The notes beneath the pieces were generated by a model. That model did no database searches, had not been told where the DNA came from, and saw only the letters and a list, made by a program, of their open reading frames with translations. Of a DNA stretch of 28,819 nt, positions 15,564-22,958 are shown piece after piece. Position numbers and translations under genes: made by a program. How positions within the stretch are numbered: the stretch's first letter is position 1; every line of letters begins with the position of its first letter. The stretch covers positions 1 through 28,819 of the IMG/VR virus record IMGVR_UViG_3300035700_000037; one strand, written 5' to 3'. The stretch is from a virus.

Positions 15564-16199
15564 ATGGCAATTTCATCACTATCGAAAATTACAGTACCAC
15601 TAGCTAGTGACCAGTCGGCTACTAGTCAGGGTCTGTTGATGCCGAAGCTACAGTATCGTTTCAGGGTATCACTTGAAAACTTTGGTGTAAGCTCAGGAAC
15701 AACTGAACTAACCAAGCAAGTGGTTGACGTTACACGCCCTAACGTAACTTTTGAGGAAATGGAAATTCCGATCTACAACTCAAAAGCGTATCTTGCAGGT
15801 AAGCATACTTGGGATCCACTTACACTTAACTTGCGTGACGATGTTACTGGCTCTGTTCAGAAACAGGTCGGTGAGCAGCTACAGAAGCAGTTCGACTTCT
15901 TCGAGCAGTCAAGCGCAGCTTCAGGTGTTGATTACAAGTTCTTAACACGTATTGAGATACTAGACGGCGGTAACGGTTCTTTTGAACCAACTATATTAGA
16001 AACATGGGAGTGCTATGGTTGCTTTGTACAAAATGCAAACTATAACTCACTAAACTATGCAACTAATGAACCGGCTACTGTTACACTGTCAATTAGATTT
16101 GATAACGCAGTGCAGACACCACAAGGAACAGGTGTTGGTACAAATGTTGGACGTTCCGTTGGCGCGCTTATTACAGGTGCAGGCACAGGCAGCAACTAA
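15564..16199 (+). CDS. gp19: tail tube protein gp19
   Basis: 211 residues, between its own late promoter and terminator and directly after gp18. The length is close to T4 gp19 (163) and to marine homologues. Tube-type motifs include MPKLQYRFRVSLENFG, TKQVVDVTRPNVTFEEMEIP and KHTWDPLTLNLRDD, the pattern of the gp19/Hcp-like tube fold. The C-terminus is a flexible Gly/Thr tail. It forms the inner tube through which DNA passes, inside the gp18 sheath. The monocistronic promoter and terminator arrangement fits the need for many copies. Confidence 0.95.
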   Translation: MAISSLSKITVPLASDQSATSQGLLMPKLQYRFRVSLENFGVSSGTTELTKQVVDVTRPNVTFEEMEIPIYNSKAYLAGKHTWDPLTLNLRDDVTGSVQKQVGEQLQKQFDFFEQSSAASGVDYKFLTRIEILDGGNGSFEPTILETWECYGCFVQNANYNSLNYATNEPATVTLSIRFDNAVQTPQGTGVGTNVGRSVGALITGAGTGSN

Positions 16200-16223
16200 G
16201 CCACAATTTAACAAACCTAATAG

Positions 16224-16249
16224 AAGGAGTCGTTTTCGGCTCCTTTTTT
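16224..16249 (+). terminator. rho-independent terminator after gp19
   Basis: AAGGAGTCG (16224-16232) pairs with CGGCTCCTT (16237-16245), one G-U pair, with a TTTT loop and a T run to 16249. Confidence 0.92.
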
Positions 16250-16274
16250 ATTATGTACGTGGTTAATAGTTTTG

Positions 16275-16282
16275 CATAAATA
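16275..16282 (+). promoter_or_regulatory. T4-type late promoter, leaderless type
   Basis: CATAAATA lies 5 nt before the ATG at 16288. T4 spacing puts the transcription start on the A of the ATG. No Shine-Dalgarno sequence is present upstream. Confidence 0.75.
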
Positions 16283-16287
16283 TTACT

Positions 16288-17418
16288 ATGGCAAATAAAT
16301 TAAATGGTTTTCTAAATAACGTCGGACAAGGACTTACAAATCCTAAAGGCAACCTTGGTGACTTTCGTCACGCTGCTAGGATGTTTATTGACGATACGTT
16401 TAGACTAGCACCAAAACAAAAGTTCCTATTCTTTGTGAACTTTGAAATAAACCCCGCAGCACTTGAGCAATTTCCACAGTTAAAAAACAGACACTTGCCT
16501 GAAATAAACATGCTGTGCAAGACTGCTGATTTGCCACAATTTTCAGCGAGTGTAGATGTAAAGAATCAGTACAACAGGAAGAAAGTAGTTCAAACAACAC
16601 TTGAATACACGCCAGTTAATATCACAATGCACGACGATAACCAAGGCATAACTACCTTCTTGTTAGAAGCATATTACAAGTACTACTATAGAGACGGCCG
16701 CGGCGACGCTCGAGAAGACGCATACGGCGCCAGAAATACATACAGTGGAGTGCGCAAATATAGATATGGTCTCGATAATGGCACTGTAGTCCCTTTCTTT
16801 AAAAACATTAAGTTATATCAGTTGTCAAGGCAGCAGTTTACTGAATATACTCTAGTCAACCCAATGATCGAAAGATGGGGCCACGACTCAATGGACTATT
16901 CCGACAGCGCAGGTGTATCAGAAAACACGATGGTAATAAACTACGAAACTGTGCTCTACGACAGAGGCAGGATCGATGAAGACCTACCAGCAACGTTCGC
17001 TACGTCGCATTACGATACTGTGCCTAGTCCGTTATCAGTTGAAGGCGGTGGTGTTGCAAACTTGTTCGGCGCAGGCGGCGTATTAGACGGTGGCAGTTCT
17101 GTTTTAGGCGATGTGGCTTCAGGTGACATCGGATTAGGCACTTTGCTTTCAACAGCTAACACAGTAAAAAATGCTAAACAACTTAACACAGAAAACATCA
17201 CAGCAGAAGGTATAGGACTTGCTACAAGCACACTGTCAACGATTGGCCAAGGCGCTTCGCTAGGCGGAATCGCTGGTTCGATTATTCCAAGTGCCGGAGC
17301 AGGCAACGAAGGTACAACAGTAGCACTAGCACCTAACAGTGACAACTCCGGTTCGCAGGCACCTAGTGTCGGACAGGGGCAAAAGTTAGCATCAGCAAGA
17401 GGACGTAACACGCCATGA
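16288..17418 (+). CDS. tail-tube-like virion protein
   Basis: 376 residues. The N-terminal 240 residues read like an enlarged tube-type domain: KFLFFVNFEINP, then LPEINMLCKTADLPQFSASV, NQYNRKKVVQTTLEYTPVNI and LLEAYYKYYYRDGR. The strand order is like gp19 (tube pattern, then HDDN, then a long aromatic stretch). The last 130 residues are Gly/Ala/Ser-rich and probably flexible. It may be a tube initiator or terminator protein (T4 gp54 or gp48 role), but I see no clear similarity to T4 gp54, so no symbol is given. There is no Shine-Dalgarno sequence. The stop overlaps the next ATG (ATGA), so the next gene is probably translated by coupling. Confidence 0.85.
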   Translation: MANKLNGFLNNVGQGLTNPKGNLGDFRHAARMFIDDTFRLAPKQKFLFFVNFEINPAALEQFPQLKNRHLPEINMLCKTADLPQFSASVDVKNQYNRKKVVQTTLEYTPVNITMHDDNQGITTFLLEAYYKYYYRDGRGDAREDAYGARNTYSGVRKYRYGLDNGTVVPFFKNIKLYQLSRQQFTEYTLVNPMIERWGHDSMDYSDSAGVSENTMVINYETVLYDRGRIDEDLPATFATSHYDTVPSPLSVEGGGVANLFGAGGVLDGGSSVLGDVASGDIGLGTLLSTANTVKNAKQLNTENITAEGIGLATSTLSTIGQGASLGGIAGSIIPSAGAGNEGTTVALAPNSDNSGSQAPSVGQGQKLASARGRNTP

Positions 17419-17780
17419 CAAATTTTCCAAACAATGGACCAAGAAACACTGACCAACCAGTACGTGACTTCTTTGACAGGTATTATCAAAGCAGAGTTGA
17501 ATACGCCGCAAGCGAAGTAGACTCGGTAATTGGCTTCTTTGACAAGCGAGGCTTTGGTGAAGCATCAAGTTCAAGTATTTCGGCAACCCTACTACAGCAA
17601 GCAAAGAGAGACGGAGTTAGTACTTTTAAGTTGCTTGATACTCTAAAAGGCCTTAATGATGCGCAATTAAGTGCTCTAATAACCGAAATCCTAAACTTCT
17701 CAAGAATCAAGTCTAGTGTCTTGGGTTACAAAGACCCTAACACTACAAACTACTTTGAAGCAAGAAACATAATTTCTTAA
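17415..17780 (+). CDS. small conserved-type unknown, tail/head cluster
   Basis: 121 residues, starting inside the stop of the previous gene (ATGA overlap). The N-terminal part is hydrophilic (NNGPRNTDQPVRDFFDRYYQ). The rest appears helical, with VDSVIGFFDKRGF and a C-terminal LITEILNFSRIKSSVLGY. No catalytic motif, membrane helix or signal peptide is seen. Its stop is 1 nt before gp4, so it is translated between a tail-tube-like protein and a head-completion protein. A structural or assembly role is likely from context. I do not recognise the family with confidence. Confidence 0.82.
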   Translation: MTNFPNNGPRNTDQPVRDFFDRYYQSRVEYAASEVDSVIGFFDKRGFGEASSSSISATLLQQAKRDGVSTFKLLDTLKGLNDAQLSALITEILNFSRIKSSVLGYKDPNTTNYFEARNIIS

Positions 17781-17781
17781 T

Positions 17782-18231
17782 ATGGCAAAGTTTGCACAAG
17801 GTAAGTTCACTCCAAAGAACCCAGAGAAGTATTTGGGCAATAAGACACCTATGTATCGGTCAGGGTGGGAATTTACCGTAATGCGTTTTTGCGATGAACA
17901 TCCTTCAGTATCTCAATGGGCTAGCGAAGCCGTTAAGATACCCTACAGAAATCCCCTCACAGGTAAACAAACCATATATGTACCTGACTTCTTTATTGCT
18001 TATAAAACCAAACACGGTAAAGACAGAGTTGAACTAATCGAAGTAAAACCCAGCAACCAAGCAGTAAAAGAACGAACAGGCAGAAGCAAATCAAACCAAG
18101 CGGCTTGGGTAGTTAATCAAGCCAAGTGGGAAGCAGCTCGCGCATGGTGCAAACAACAAGGTATTACTTTTCGCATTATAACCGAAGAAGATATCTTTAT
18201 GGGCACAAAAGGCAGTGGTAAACGAAAGTAA
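17782..18231 (+). CDS. gp4: head completion protein gp4 (nuclease-like fold)
   Basis: 149 residues, the same size as T4 gp4 (also called gp50). In T4-like phages this protein protects or finishes DNA ends in the filled head. The sequence has a TnsA/PD-(D/E)xK-like core: E30 in YRSGWEFTVMRF, PD at 68-69 in YVPDFFIAYK, and E87-x-K89 in LIEVKP, followed by the basic stretch KERTGRSKSNQ and a final helix-strand. These residues are what a metal-dependent nuclease would need. Whether it cuts DNA is not shown. There is no Shine-Dalgarno sequence; it is coupled to the gene 1 nt upstream. An endonuclease gene follows after 46 nt. Confidence 0.92.
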   Translation: MAKFAQGKFTPKNPEKYLGNKTPMYRSGWEFTVMRFCDEHPSVSQWASEAVKIPYRNPLTGKQTIYVPDFFIAYKTKHGKDRVELIEVKPSNQAVKERTGRSKSNQAAWVVNQAKWEAARAWCKQQGITFRIITEEDIFMGTKGSGKRK

Positions 18232-18243
18232 TCAATCAGTGTG

Positions 18244-18251
18244 ACTAAATA
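18244..18251 (+). promoter_or_regulatory. T4-type late promoter
   Basis: ACTAAATA. The predicted start near 18257 gives a 21-nt leader with AAGG. Two hairpins overlap it: 18249-18266, which uses promoter bases, and ATAAG (18265-18269) with CTTAT (18275-18279), which contains the Shine-Dalgarno sequence and the first two bases of the ATG. Confidence 0.7.
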
Positions 18252-18277
18252 AAAGTAGCACTTTATAAGGTAATCTT

Positions 18278-18979
18278 ATGACTAAAAAATTAGAAGAAGA
18301 TAGCAGACTGTTTCTAGAAAACAAATACACTGCAACGTATTGGAAGATAATTTCTAATGCGAGAATAAAAGGTCCTGTTGGCTATAAAGAACGTCATCAC
18401 GTTATTCCTAAGAGCATGGGCGGCTCAGACGATCCTGAAAATCTTGTAGACTTATCTTTGCGTCAGCATTTTATATGTCACAGACTACTAACTAAGATGA
18501 CAACAGGTAAGAGCAAAAAATCTATGACTTTTGCAGCTTGGAGAATGGCCACAGGAATGCAAAAGAAGAACCGCAGGCTAAGTTCTCATACGTATAAGTT
18601 GTTAAGAGAGAATGCAAGAGATGCTTTACTGGGACATAAGAATTATTTAATATCTCACTCTGAAGAAAGTAAGCAGAAGATTAGAGAGTATCAATTCGAA
18701 AAGCATTCTAAAATGACAAAAGAAGAAACAACTGAGTGGGTCATGCGATCTATGAACTCGCCGGAGTCGTGGTCTAAAGAACGAAGAGAAAAGATAAGCA
18801 GATCTACTACCGGTAAGAAGAAAACACGGACAGAACAATTTTACAGATCTAAAGACAAGACACGTACTCAAAGAACTGAACGAATGATTAAAGAAGCTAA
18901 AAAGAACAAAGGAAAGACGTGGAAAGTTATAGACGGAAAACGAGTGTGGATGGAGAAACAACATGACCCGCAAACTTGA
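18278..18979 (+). CDS. HNH homing endonuclease
   Basis: 233 residues. The HNH core is intact: ERHHVIPKSMGGSDDPENLV at residues 38-57 (H40, H41, N55) and LRQHFICHRLL with H64 and H68. A long basic C-terminal region (KQKIREYQF, STTGKKKTRTEQF, then NKGKTWKVIDGKRVWMEK) is the expected DNA-binding arm. The first residues, MTKKLEED, precede the usual start of this family (KYTATYWKII) and match the N-terminus of the downstream terminase gene (MTRKLEEL). The 3' end overlaps gp16 by 17 nt and supplies its Shine-Dalgarno sequence. It is a free-standing mobile gene between gp4 and gp16. Confidence 0.93.
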   Translation: MTKKLEEDSRLFLENKYTATYWKIISNARIKGPVGYKERHHVIPKSMGGSDDPENLVDLSLRQHFICHRLLTKMTTGKSKKSMTFAAWRMATGMQKKNRRLSSHTYKLLRENARDALLGHKNYLISHSEESKQKIREYQFEKHSKMTKEETTEWVMRSMNSPESWSKERREKISRSTTGKKKTRTEQFYRSKDKTRTQRTERMIKEAKKNKGKTWKVIDGKRVWMEKQHDPQT

Positions 18980-19484
18980 AGAGCTTCTTGACCTAGAAAG
19001 CTCTAAAGAAGTTATTGACAAAGCTGAAAAGCAAGAAAAGGATCTTGAGAAGGATAAAAAGGCTCAAGAAAAAGAAGCTCTTAGAGAGATAGCAGAGTTT
19101 GACAAAATTACCGCTGCACTGCCTACTGTAAAAGGTTTGGGCGAGATGGGCGACCGAGAGTTAGAAGAAGTAGCTACAAAGGCCATGGATGCATACGACG
19201 ACTTGATGGACCTTGGCATGAACGTAGAAGCAAGGTATTCGGCTAGAATATTTGAAGTAGCTAGCTCTATGCTAAAAACAAACCTCGAAGCGAAGAATTC
19301 GAAATTAGAAAAGAAACTAAAGATGGTCGAATTGCAACTTAAAAAAGAAAAGCAAGACAACGATCAAAATAAGAAAGTAGAGAAAGACGACTTCTTTAAC
19401 GGCGAAGGTGAAGTTATAACAGACCGTAACAGCCTACTTCAACGGCTAAAGTCAATGGATAAAGACGACAACAAGGATAAATAA
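18963..19484 (+). CDS. gp16: small terminase subunit gp16-like
   Basis: 173 residues. It is predicted to be strongly helical and charged, with two coiled-coil stretches (about residues 20-48, EKQEKDLEKDKKAQEKEAL, and about 104-128, SKLEKKLKMVELQLKKEKQ). Between them lies the stretch DRELEEVATKAMDAYDDLMD, then ARIFEVASSMLKT, the style of T4-family small terminases that form rings and recognise DNA for packaging. The start at 18963 has GGAG 7 nt upstream, located inside the tail of the HNH gene. Its TAA is part of the next late box. gp17 follows only after two intervening genes, unlike the adjacent 16-17 pair of T4. Confidence 0.82.
   Translation: MTRKLEELLDLESSKEVIDKAEKQEKDLEKDKKAQEKEALREIAEFDKITAALPTVKGLGEMGDRELEEVATKAMDAYDDLMDLGMNVEARYSARIFEVASSMLKTNLEAKNSKLEKKLKMVELQLKKEKQDNDQNKKVEKDDFFNGEGEVITDRNSLLQRLKSMDKDDNKDK
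19476..19483 (+). promoter_or_regulatory. T4-type late promoter
   Basis: GATAAATA overlaps the gp16 stop codon (TAA 19482-19484). The predicted start near 19489 gives a 17-nt leader with AGGA before the ATG at 19506. Confidence 0.78.
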
Positions 19485-19505
19485 GATTATAACTAGGATA
19501 TTGCC

Positions 19506-20075
19506 ATGAGATCTTTTACAGACATACTAACAGAATCAAAAAAGAGCTACCCATTTAAAATTGCGGTAGCAGGCGAGCTCGCTGAAGATTTTACTGAACA
19601 CCTTGAAACCGCTCTTAAGAAGTTTGGAGTTACAGAACTATCGTCAGGTAAGAAGACGCCTATCCAGGAACGTCCACTAGACTTTCCTCAACTGCAAAAC
19701 ATGGAAGTTACTCACTTCGATGCTGAGCTTTCATACCCAACAACATCACAAGTACTAGCAGGCTACTTAGCTTCATGTTGCAACACTAACGAGAATTACG
19801 TTGTAGTAAGAGGAGCAAACGAGCCGCTAGAACGCTATCAAGAAGACGCGCCAAAAGAAGGCGACACTGAAACCTACGAAACAATGCTTACTAAAGAAGA
19901 CATGGGCGGAGAAAGCGCACGTGAAAGCGTAGGTGGTAACAGAGTTATGGATCTACTGAAAGAACTTGAGAGTGCTCGTAAAGAGCGTGATCATGAACCG
20001 ACTGCGGGAGCACCTGTAGGAGAATCAGAAGACATCTCTGATAGCGCAAACACAAAAAGTCCAATAGGGAGCTAA
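19506..20075 (+). CDS. unknown protein between terminase genes
   Basis: 189 residues. The N-terminus MRSFTDILTES is a type of start I associate with virion or internal head proteins of marine phages, from memory. A compact alpha/beta domain follows (FKIAVAGELAEDFTEHLETAL, here split after the first 18 residues; then MEVTHFDAELSYPTTSQVLAGYL and NYVVVRGANEPL). The last 70 residues are acidic and disordered. No catalytic motif is visible. It lies between gp16 and gp17 with its own late box, and 2 nt before the next unknown, so the pair is probably made together late in infection. A head or packaging-linked role is inferred only from place and timing. Confidence 0.85.
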   Translation: MRSFTDILTESKKSYPFKIAVAGELAEDFTEHLETALKKFGVTELSSGKKTPIQERPLDFPQLQNMEVTHFDAELSYPTTSQVLAGYLASCCNTNENYVVVRGANEPLERYQEDAPKEGDTETYETMLTKEDMGGESARESVGGNRVMDLLKELESARKERDHEPTAGAPVGESEDISDSANTKSPIGS

Positions 20076-20077
20076 CA

Positions 20078-21328
20078 ATGGATAGCAGCACAAAGAATTT
20101 AAAAGATATGATTCAGCGCATGACAGAACTAGAAGGTTCAGGTGCGTCAGACGAAAGCAAGAAGCAACAGTTAGACGAAGCAATTAGCATAACAGCCGAC
20201 TCTGCAGACGAGCTTGCGTCGCTTGCGAAAATGCTAGGCAATGCTGGCATGAGCGAGCCAGAGGCACAGGGCGCACAAACTATGCCAATGCGTCAAGACA
20301 TGGAACGTCTAGCAGGCATTATGGGCGATCCAGAACCAATGGTAACAGGCGAAGACGACATAGGCGGAATTGAAAAAAAAGTTCACGGACTACCGCCGGG
20401 CGGTGAAAGCGTAGATGAAATGTCATCAGGTAGCGGCCAAGAAGTCGAGAAGTTACTTGGGTTGGTTAAACAAGTAGCCCAAGGCGATCGAAGAGCCCAA
20501 AGCGAGTTTAAAGATACAGTCAGCAACGAGTTCACAGGCGTAGATGCTGGCCGACTTCTTCAGAAACTTAGCAAAATGGATAGTCGTAAACAAGCCGAGG
20601 TAATCGAAGAGTTGGTCAAGCGTGGTCAGCGCCAAGTAGTTAGTAAGTCAAGTGCAAGCATGAAAGAACCAACGTTCGAAGACAACGAAGAAGGAGCACT
20701 TGGTGGCAAGGAAGAAGCTGTACGTGAGTGGTATAACAAGTATTCTAAATACAAAAACGACCTAGGAGATGCATTGCCAGATGGATTGGTACGTTTTTTC
20801 CTTGATTCTGGTGCATCACAGGATATGATGGAAGTTGGCGAAATGGCCAAGGCTGAAAAATACTTTGGGAAAGACCTTGACGATTGGGGAGACGAAGAAC
20901 TTGACAAGTTCTGGGACGTAGCTCCAATTTCTGATGGAATGGTCGACGATCTAGCGACCATTGCAGGGCAATCAGTTGACGAAGCCCTTGCTAACGAGGT
21001 TCAAGAAATCATCCAAGGCAGTACCGACGAAGGCTACGATAACGAGCCAGACGAAGAGCAGCAAGACCACCAGTATATGACCAAAGACTTGTCAGGCGGC
21101 CTAAACCGTCAGAAGAGAGCGTATGCAAAAGCGCAAGACGGCGACAACGCAATGGCTGTCGAGGGTGTCAAAGACAGACTATACGCGCAACTTTCTGAAA
21201 AGAAGAAAGCCGATAAAGATTACGACGGTGACGGAAAAATTGAAACTCCAAAAGCAGAGTATCAAGGCTCGAAAATCAAAGCAGCTAAAGAAAAAGGCAA
21301 TTTACCAAAAGACAAAAAGAAGAAGTAA
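20078..21328 (+). CDS. unknown acidic protein between terminase genes
   Basis: 416 residues with GGGAG upstream of the ATG. The protein is highly charged, mostly helical or disordered, and rich in Asp/Glu. A more ordered helical part is seen around VEKLLGLVKQVAQGDRRAQS to EVIEELVKRGQR (about residues 125-187). The C-terminus carries KADKDYDGDGKIETPKAEY, which resembles an EF-hand or dockerin-like calcium loop (D-x-D-x-D-G-x-I), then a basic tail ending KDKKKK. I recall that this C-terminal motif recurs in unrelated marine T4-like phage proteins. The function is unknown. Expression with late packaging genes suggests a virion or scaffold role. Confidence 0.85.
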   Translation: MDSSTKNLKDMIQRMTELEGSGASDESKKQQLDEAISITADSADELASLAKMLGNAGMSEPEAQGAQTMPMRQDMERLAGIMGDPEPMVTGEDDIGGIEKKVHGLPPGGESVDEMSSGSGQEVEKLLGLVKQVAQGDRRAQSEFKDTVSNEFTGVDAGRLLQKLSKMDSRKQAEVIEELVKRGQRQVVSKSSASMKEPTFEDNEEGALGGKEEAVREWYNKYSKYKNDLGDALPDGLVRFFLDSGASQDMMEVGEMAKAEKYFGKDLDDWGDEELDKFWDVAPISDGMVDDLATIAGQSVDEALANEVQEIIQGSTDEGYDNEPDEEQQDHQYMTKDLSGGLNRQKRAYAKAQDGDNAMAVEGVKDRLYAQLSEKKKADKDYDGDGKIETPKAEYQGSKIKAAKEKGNLPKDKKKK

Positions 21329-21334
21329 CTTCGC

Positions 21335-21354
21335 ATAGCGCCACCGGGCGCTAT
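21335..21354 (+). terminator. GC-rich hairpin before terL
   Basis: ATAGCGCC (21335-21342) pairs with GGCGCTAT (21347-21354) over ACCG. There is no T run, so it may be a weak terminator or an RNA-stabilising end. Confidence 0.55.
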
Positions 21355-21361
21355 TGTCTTG

Positions 21362-21370
21362 AGTAAATAC
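21362..21370 (+). promoter_or_regulatory. T4-type late promoter, leaderless type
   Basis: AGTAAATAC ends 3 nt before the terL ATG at 21374, and the TAAATA core 4 nt before it. The predicted transcription start is within one base of the ATG. No Shine-Dalgarno sequence is present. Confidence 0.68.
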
Positions 21371-21373
21371 ACT

Positions 21374-22951
21374 ATGAGCAAATCACTTGACGGCGTACTA
21401 ACCAAAAAAGCTAACCAGCAGGAAACCTACACAGAGAAACAAATAGAACAACTTGTTAAGTGTATGGAGCCTGAAGAAGGTTTCTTGTATTTTGCCAAGA
21501 ATTTTGCTTATATACAGCATCCAGTAAAAGGCAAACTACTGTTTGATCCTTACGAATATCAAGAACGACTCTTAGAAAGTTACCACAGCTACCGCTTTAA
21601 CATAAACATGTTGCCTCGTCAAACAGGTAAGACAACATGCGCGGCTGTATACCTAGCTTGGTATGCAATGTTCCATCCGGACCAAACTATCCTAATTGCT
21701 GCACACAAGTACTCTGGTGCACAAGAAATTATGCAGCGTATACGCTATGTCTACGAGCTGTGCCCCGACCATATTAGAGCTGGTGTTGTCAACTACAACA
21801 AAGGCTCGATTGAATTCGAAAACGGTTCTCGTATAGTAAGTTCTACCACAACAGGCAACACTGGACGTGGTATGGCTATATCACTACTATACTGTGACGA
21901 GTTTGCGTTCGTACAACCAGGCATCGCTGACGAGTTTTGGACTTCGATATCACCTACACTAGCAACAGGTGGTCGAGCAATTATTACATCTACACCAAAC
22001 TCAGACGAAGATACATTTGCAAACATCTGGAAGGATGCAGAAAGAAAGTTTGATGAACACGGCAACGAAACAACACTAGGGGTCAACGGTTTCCATTCGT
22101 TTACAGTATCGTGGGACGAACATCCAGATCGCGACGACGAGTGGAAGAAAGCAGAAATTGGACGTATTGGCGAAGAGCGTTTTCGTCGTGAGTACGGCTG
22201 CGAATTCCTAGTATTTGACGAAACCCTTATTAACTCGATCAAGCTGTCTACAATGGAGGGCACTTCACCTAAACTAAACATGGGCCAAACTCGTTGGTAT
22301 GCGAAACCTAAGGCAGGATACACCTATGCCGTAGCACTTGATCCTAGCATGGGCACAGGCGGCGACAACGCTGCTATACAGGTAATTGAGCTGCCTACCT
22401 ATGTGCAGGTCGCAGAGTGGAACCATAACCTAACATCGATACCTGGACAGATACGAATACTAAAAGACATTTGTGCGTATATACAAGAAACTATTAAAGC
22501 TCCAAATTCTATTTACTGGAGTGTAGAGAATAACAGCATAGGCGAAGCTGCTCTCCTTGTAATACAGGACGTCGGCGAAGAAAACATCGACGGCTTGTTT
22601 ATATCAGAGCCAATGCGCAAAGGTCACGTGAGAAAGTTCCGCAAAGGATTCAACACCACTCACGGCGCAAAGATTTCAGCATGTAGTCGTCTAAAAACAA
22701 TGATTGAAAACGACAAGTTAGTTGTGCACTCAAAGCCTTTGGTATCAGAGCTTAAAGGGTATATTGCAACTGGATCGAGTTACCAAGCCAAGCAAGGAGC
22801 CAGTGACGACTTAATATCTGCACTGTTGCTGACTATTAGAATGATGGCTGTACTCAAAGACTGGGATCCTAAGATCTATAATACATTTACACAAGCAGAG
22901 GATGACGACTATGACCCTCCGATGCCGATCTTTATGAGCAACAACGGATAA
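21374..22951 (+). CDS. gp17: large terminase subunit gp17
   Basis: 525 residues from the ATG at 21374 (MSKSLDGVL). An in-frame TTG at 21359 overlaps the promoter and is rejected. The ATPase domain has Walker A LPRQTGKTT (residues 80-88) and Walker B ISLLYCDE (D175, E176). The nuclease domain has D323 in YAVALDPSMGTGG, E385 in YWSVENNS and D478/D479 in GASDDLISALL, matching the three-acid site of T4 gp17. It is the motor that translocates DNA into the prohead and cuts it. T4 gp17 is longer (610). Its TAA lies inside the late box of the next gene. Confidence 0.98.
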   Translation: MSKSLDGVLTKKANQQETYTEKQIEQLVKCMEPEEGFLYFAKNFAYIQHPVKGKLLFDPYEYQERLLESYHSYRFNINMLPRQTGKTTCAAVYLAWYAMFHPDQTILIAAHKYSGAQEIMQRIRYVYELCPDHIRAGVVNYNKGSIEFENGSRIVSSTTTGNTGRGMAISLLYCDEFAFVQPGIADEFWTSISPTLATGGRAIITSTPNSDEDTFANIWKDAERKFDEHGNETTLGVNGFHSFTVSWDEHPDRDDEWKKAEIGRIGEERFRREYGCEFLVFDETLINSIKLSTMEGTSPKLNMGQTRWYAKPKAGYTYAVALDPSMGTGGDNAAIQVIELPTYVQVAEWNHNLTSIPGQIRILKDICAYIQETIKAPNSIYWSVENNSIGEAALLVIQDVGEENIDGLFISEPMRKGHVRKFRKGFNTTHGAKISACSRLKTMIENDKLVVHSKPLVSELKGYIATGSSYQAKQGASDDLISALLLTIRMMAVLKDWDPKIYNTFTQAEDDDYDPPMPIFMSNNG

Positions 22952-22955
22952 ATAC
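22947..22955 (+). promoter_or_regulatory. T4-type late promoter, leaderless type
   Basis: GATAAATAC contains the gp17 stop codon (TAA 22949-22951) and lies 3 nt before the next ATG at 22959 (4 nt from the TAAATA core). No Shine-Dalgarno sequence is present. Confidence 0.74.
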
Positions 22956-22958
22956 GTT

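Noticed and set aside
16288-17418. Firm assignment as T4 gp54 (tube initiator)
   Set aside because: Only a general tube-like pattern is visible. The sequence I recall for T4 gp54 does not match convincingly.
17010-17489. Minus-strand open frame across the tail-tube-like gene and its neighbour
   Set aside because: It is a shadow of two well-supported plus-strand genes, with no Shine-Dalgarno sequence or motif.
21359-21373. TTG start for terL
   Set aside because: It overlaps the late box and has no Shine-Dalgarno sequence. The product from the ATG begins MSKSLDGVL, as I recall for related terminases.
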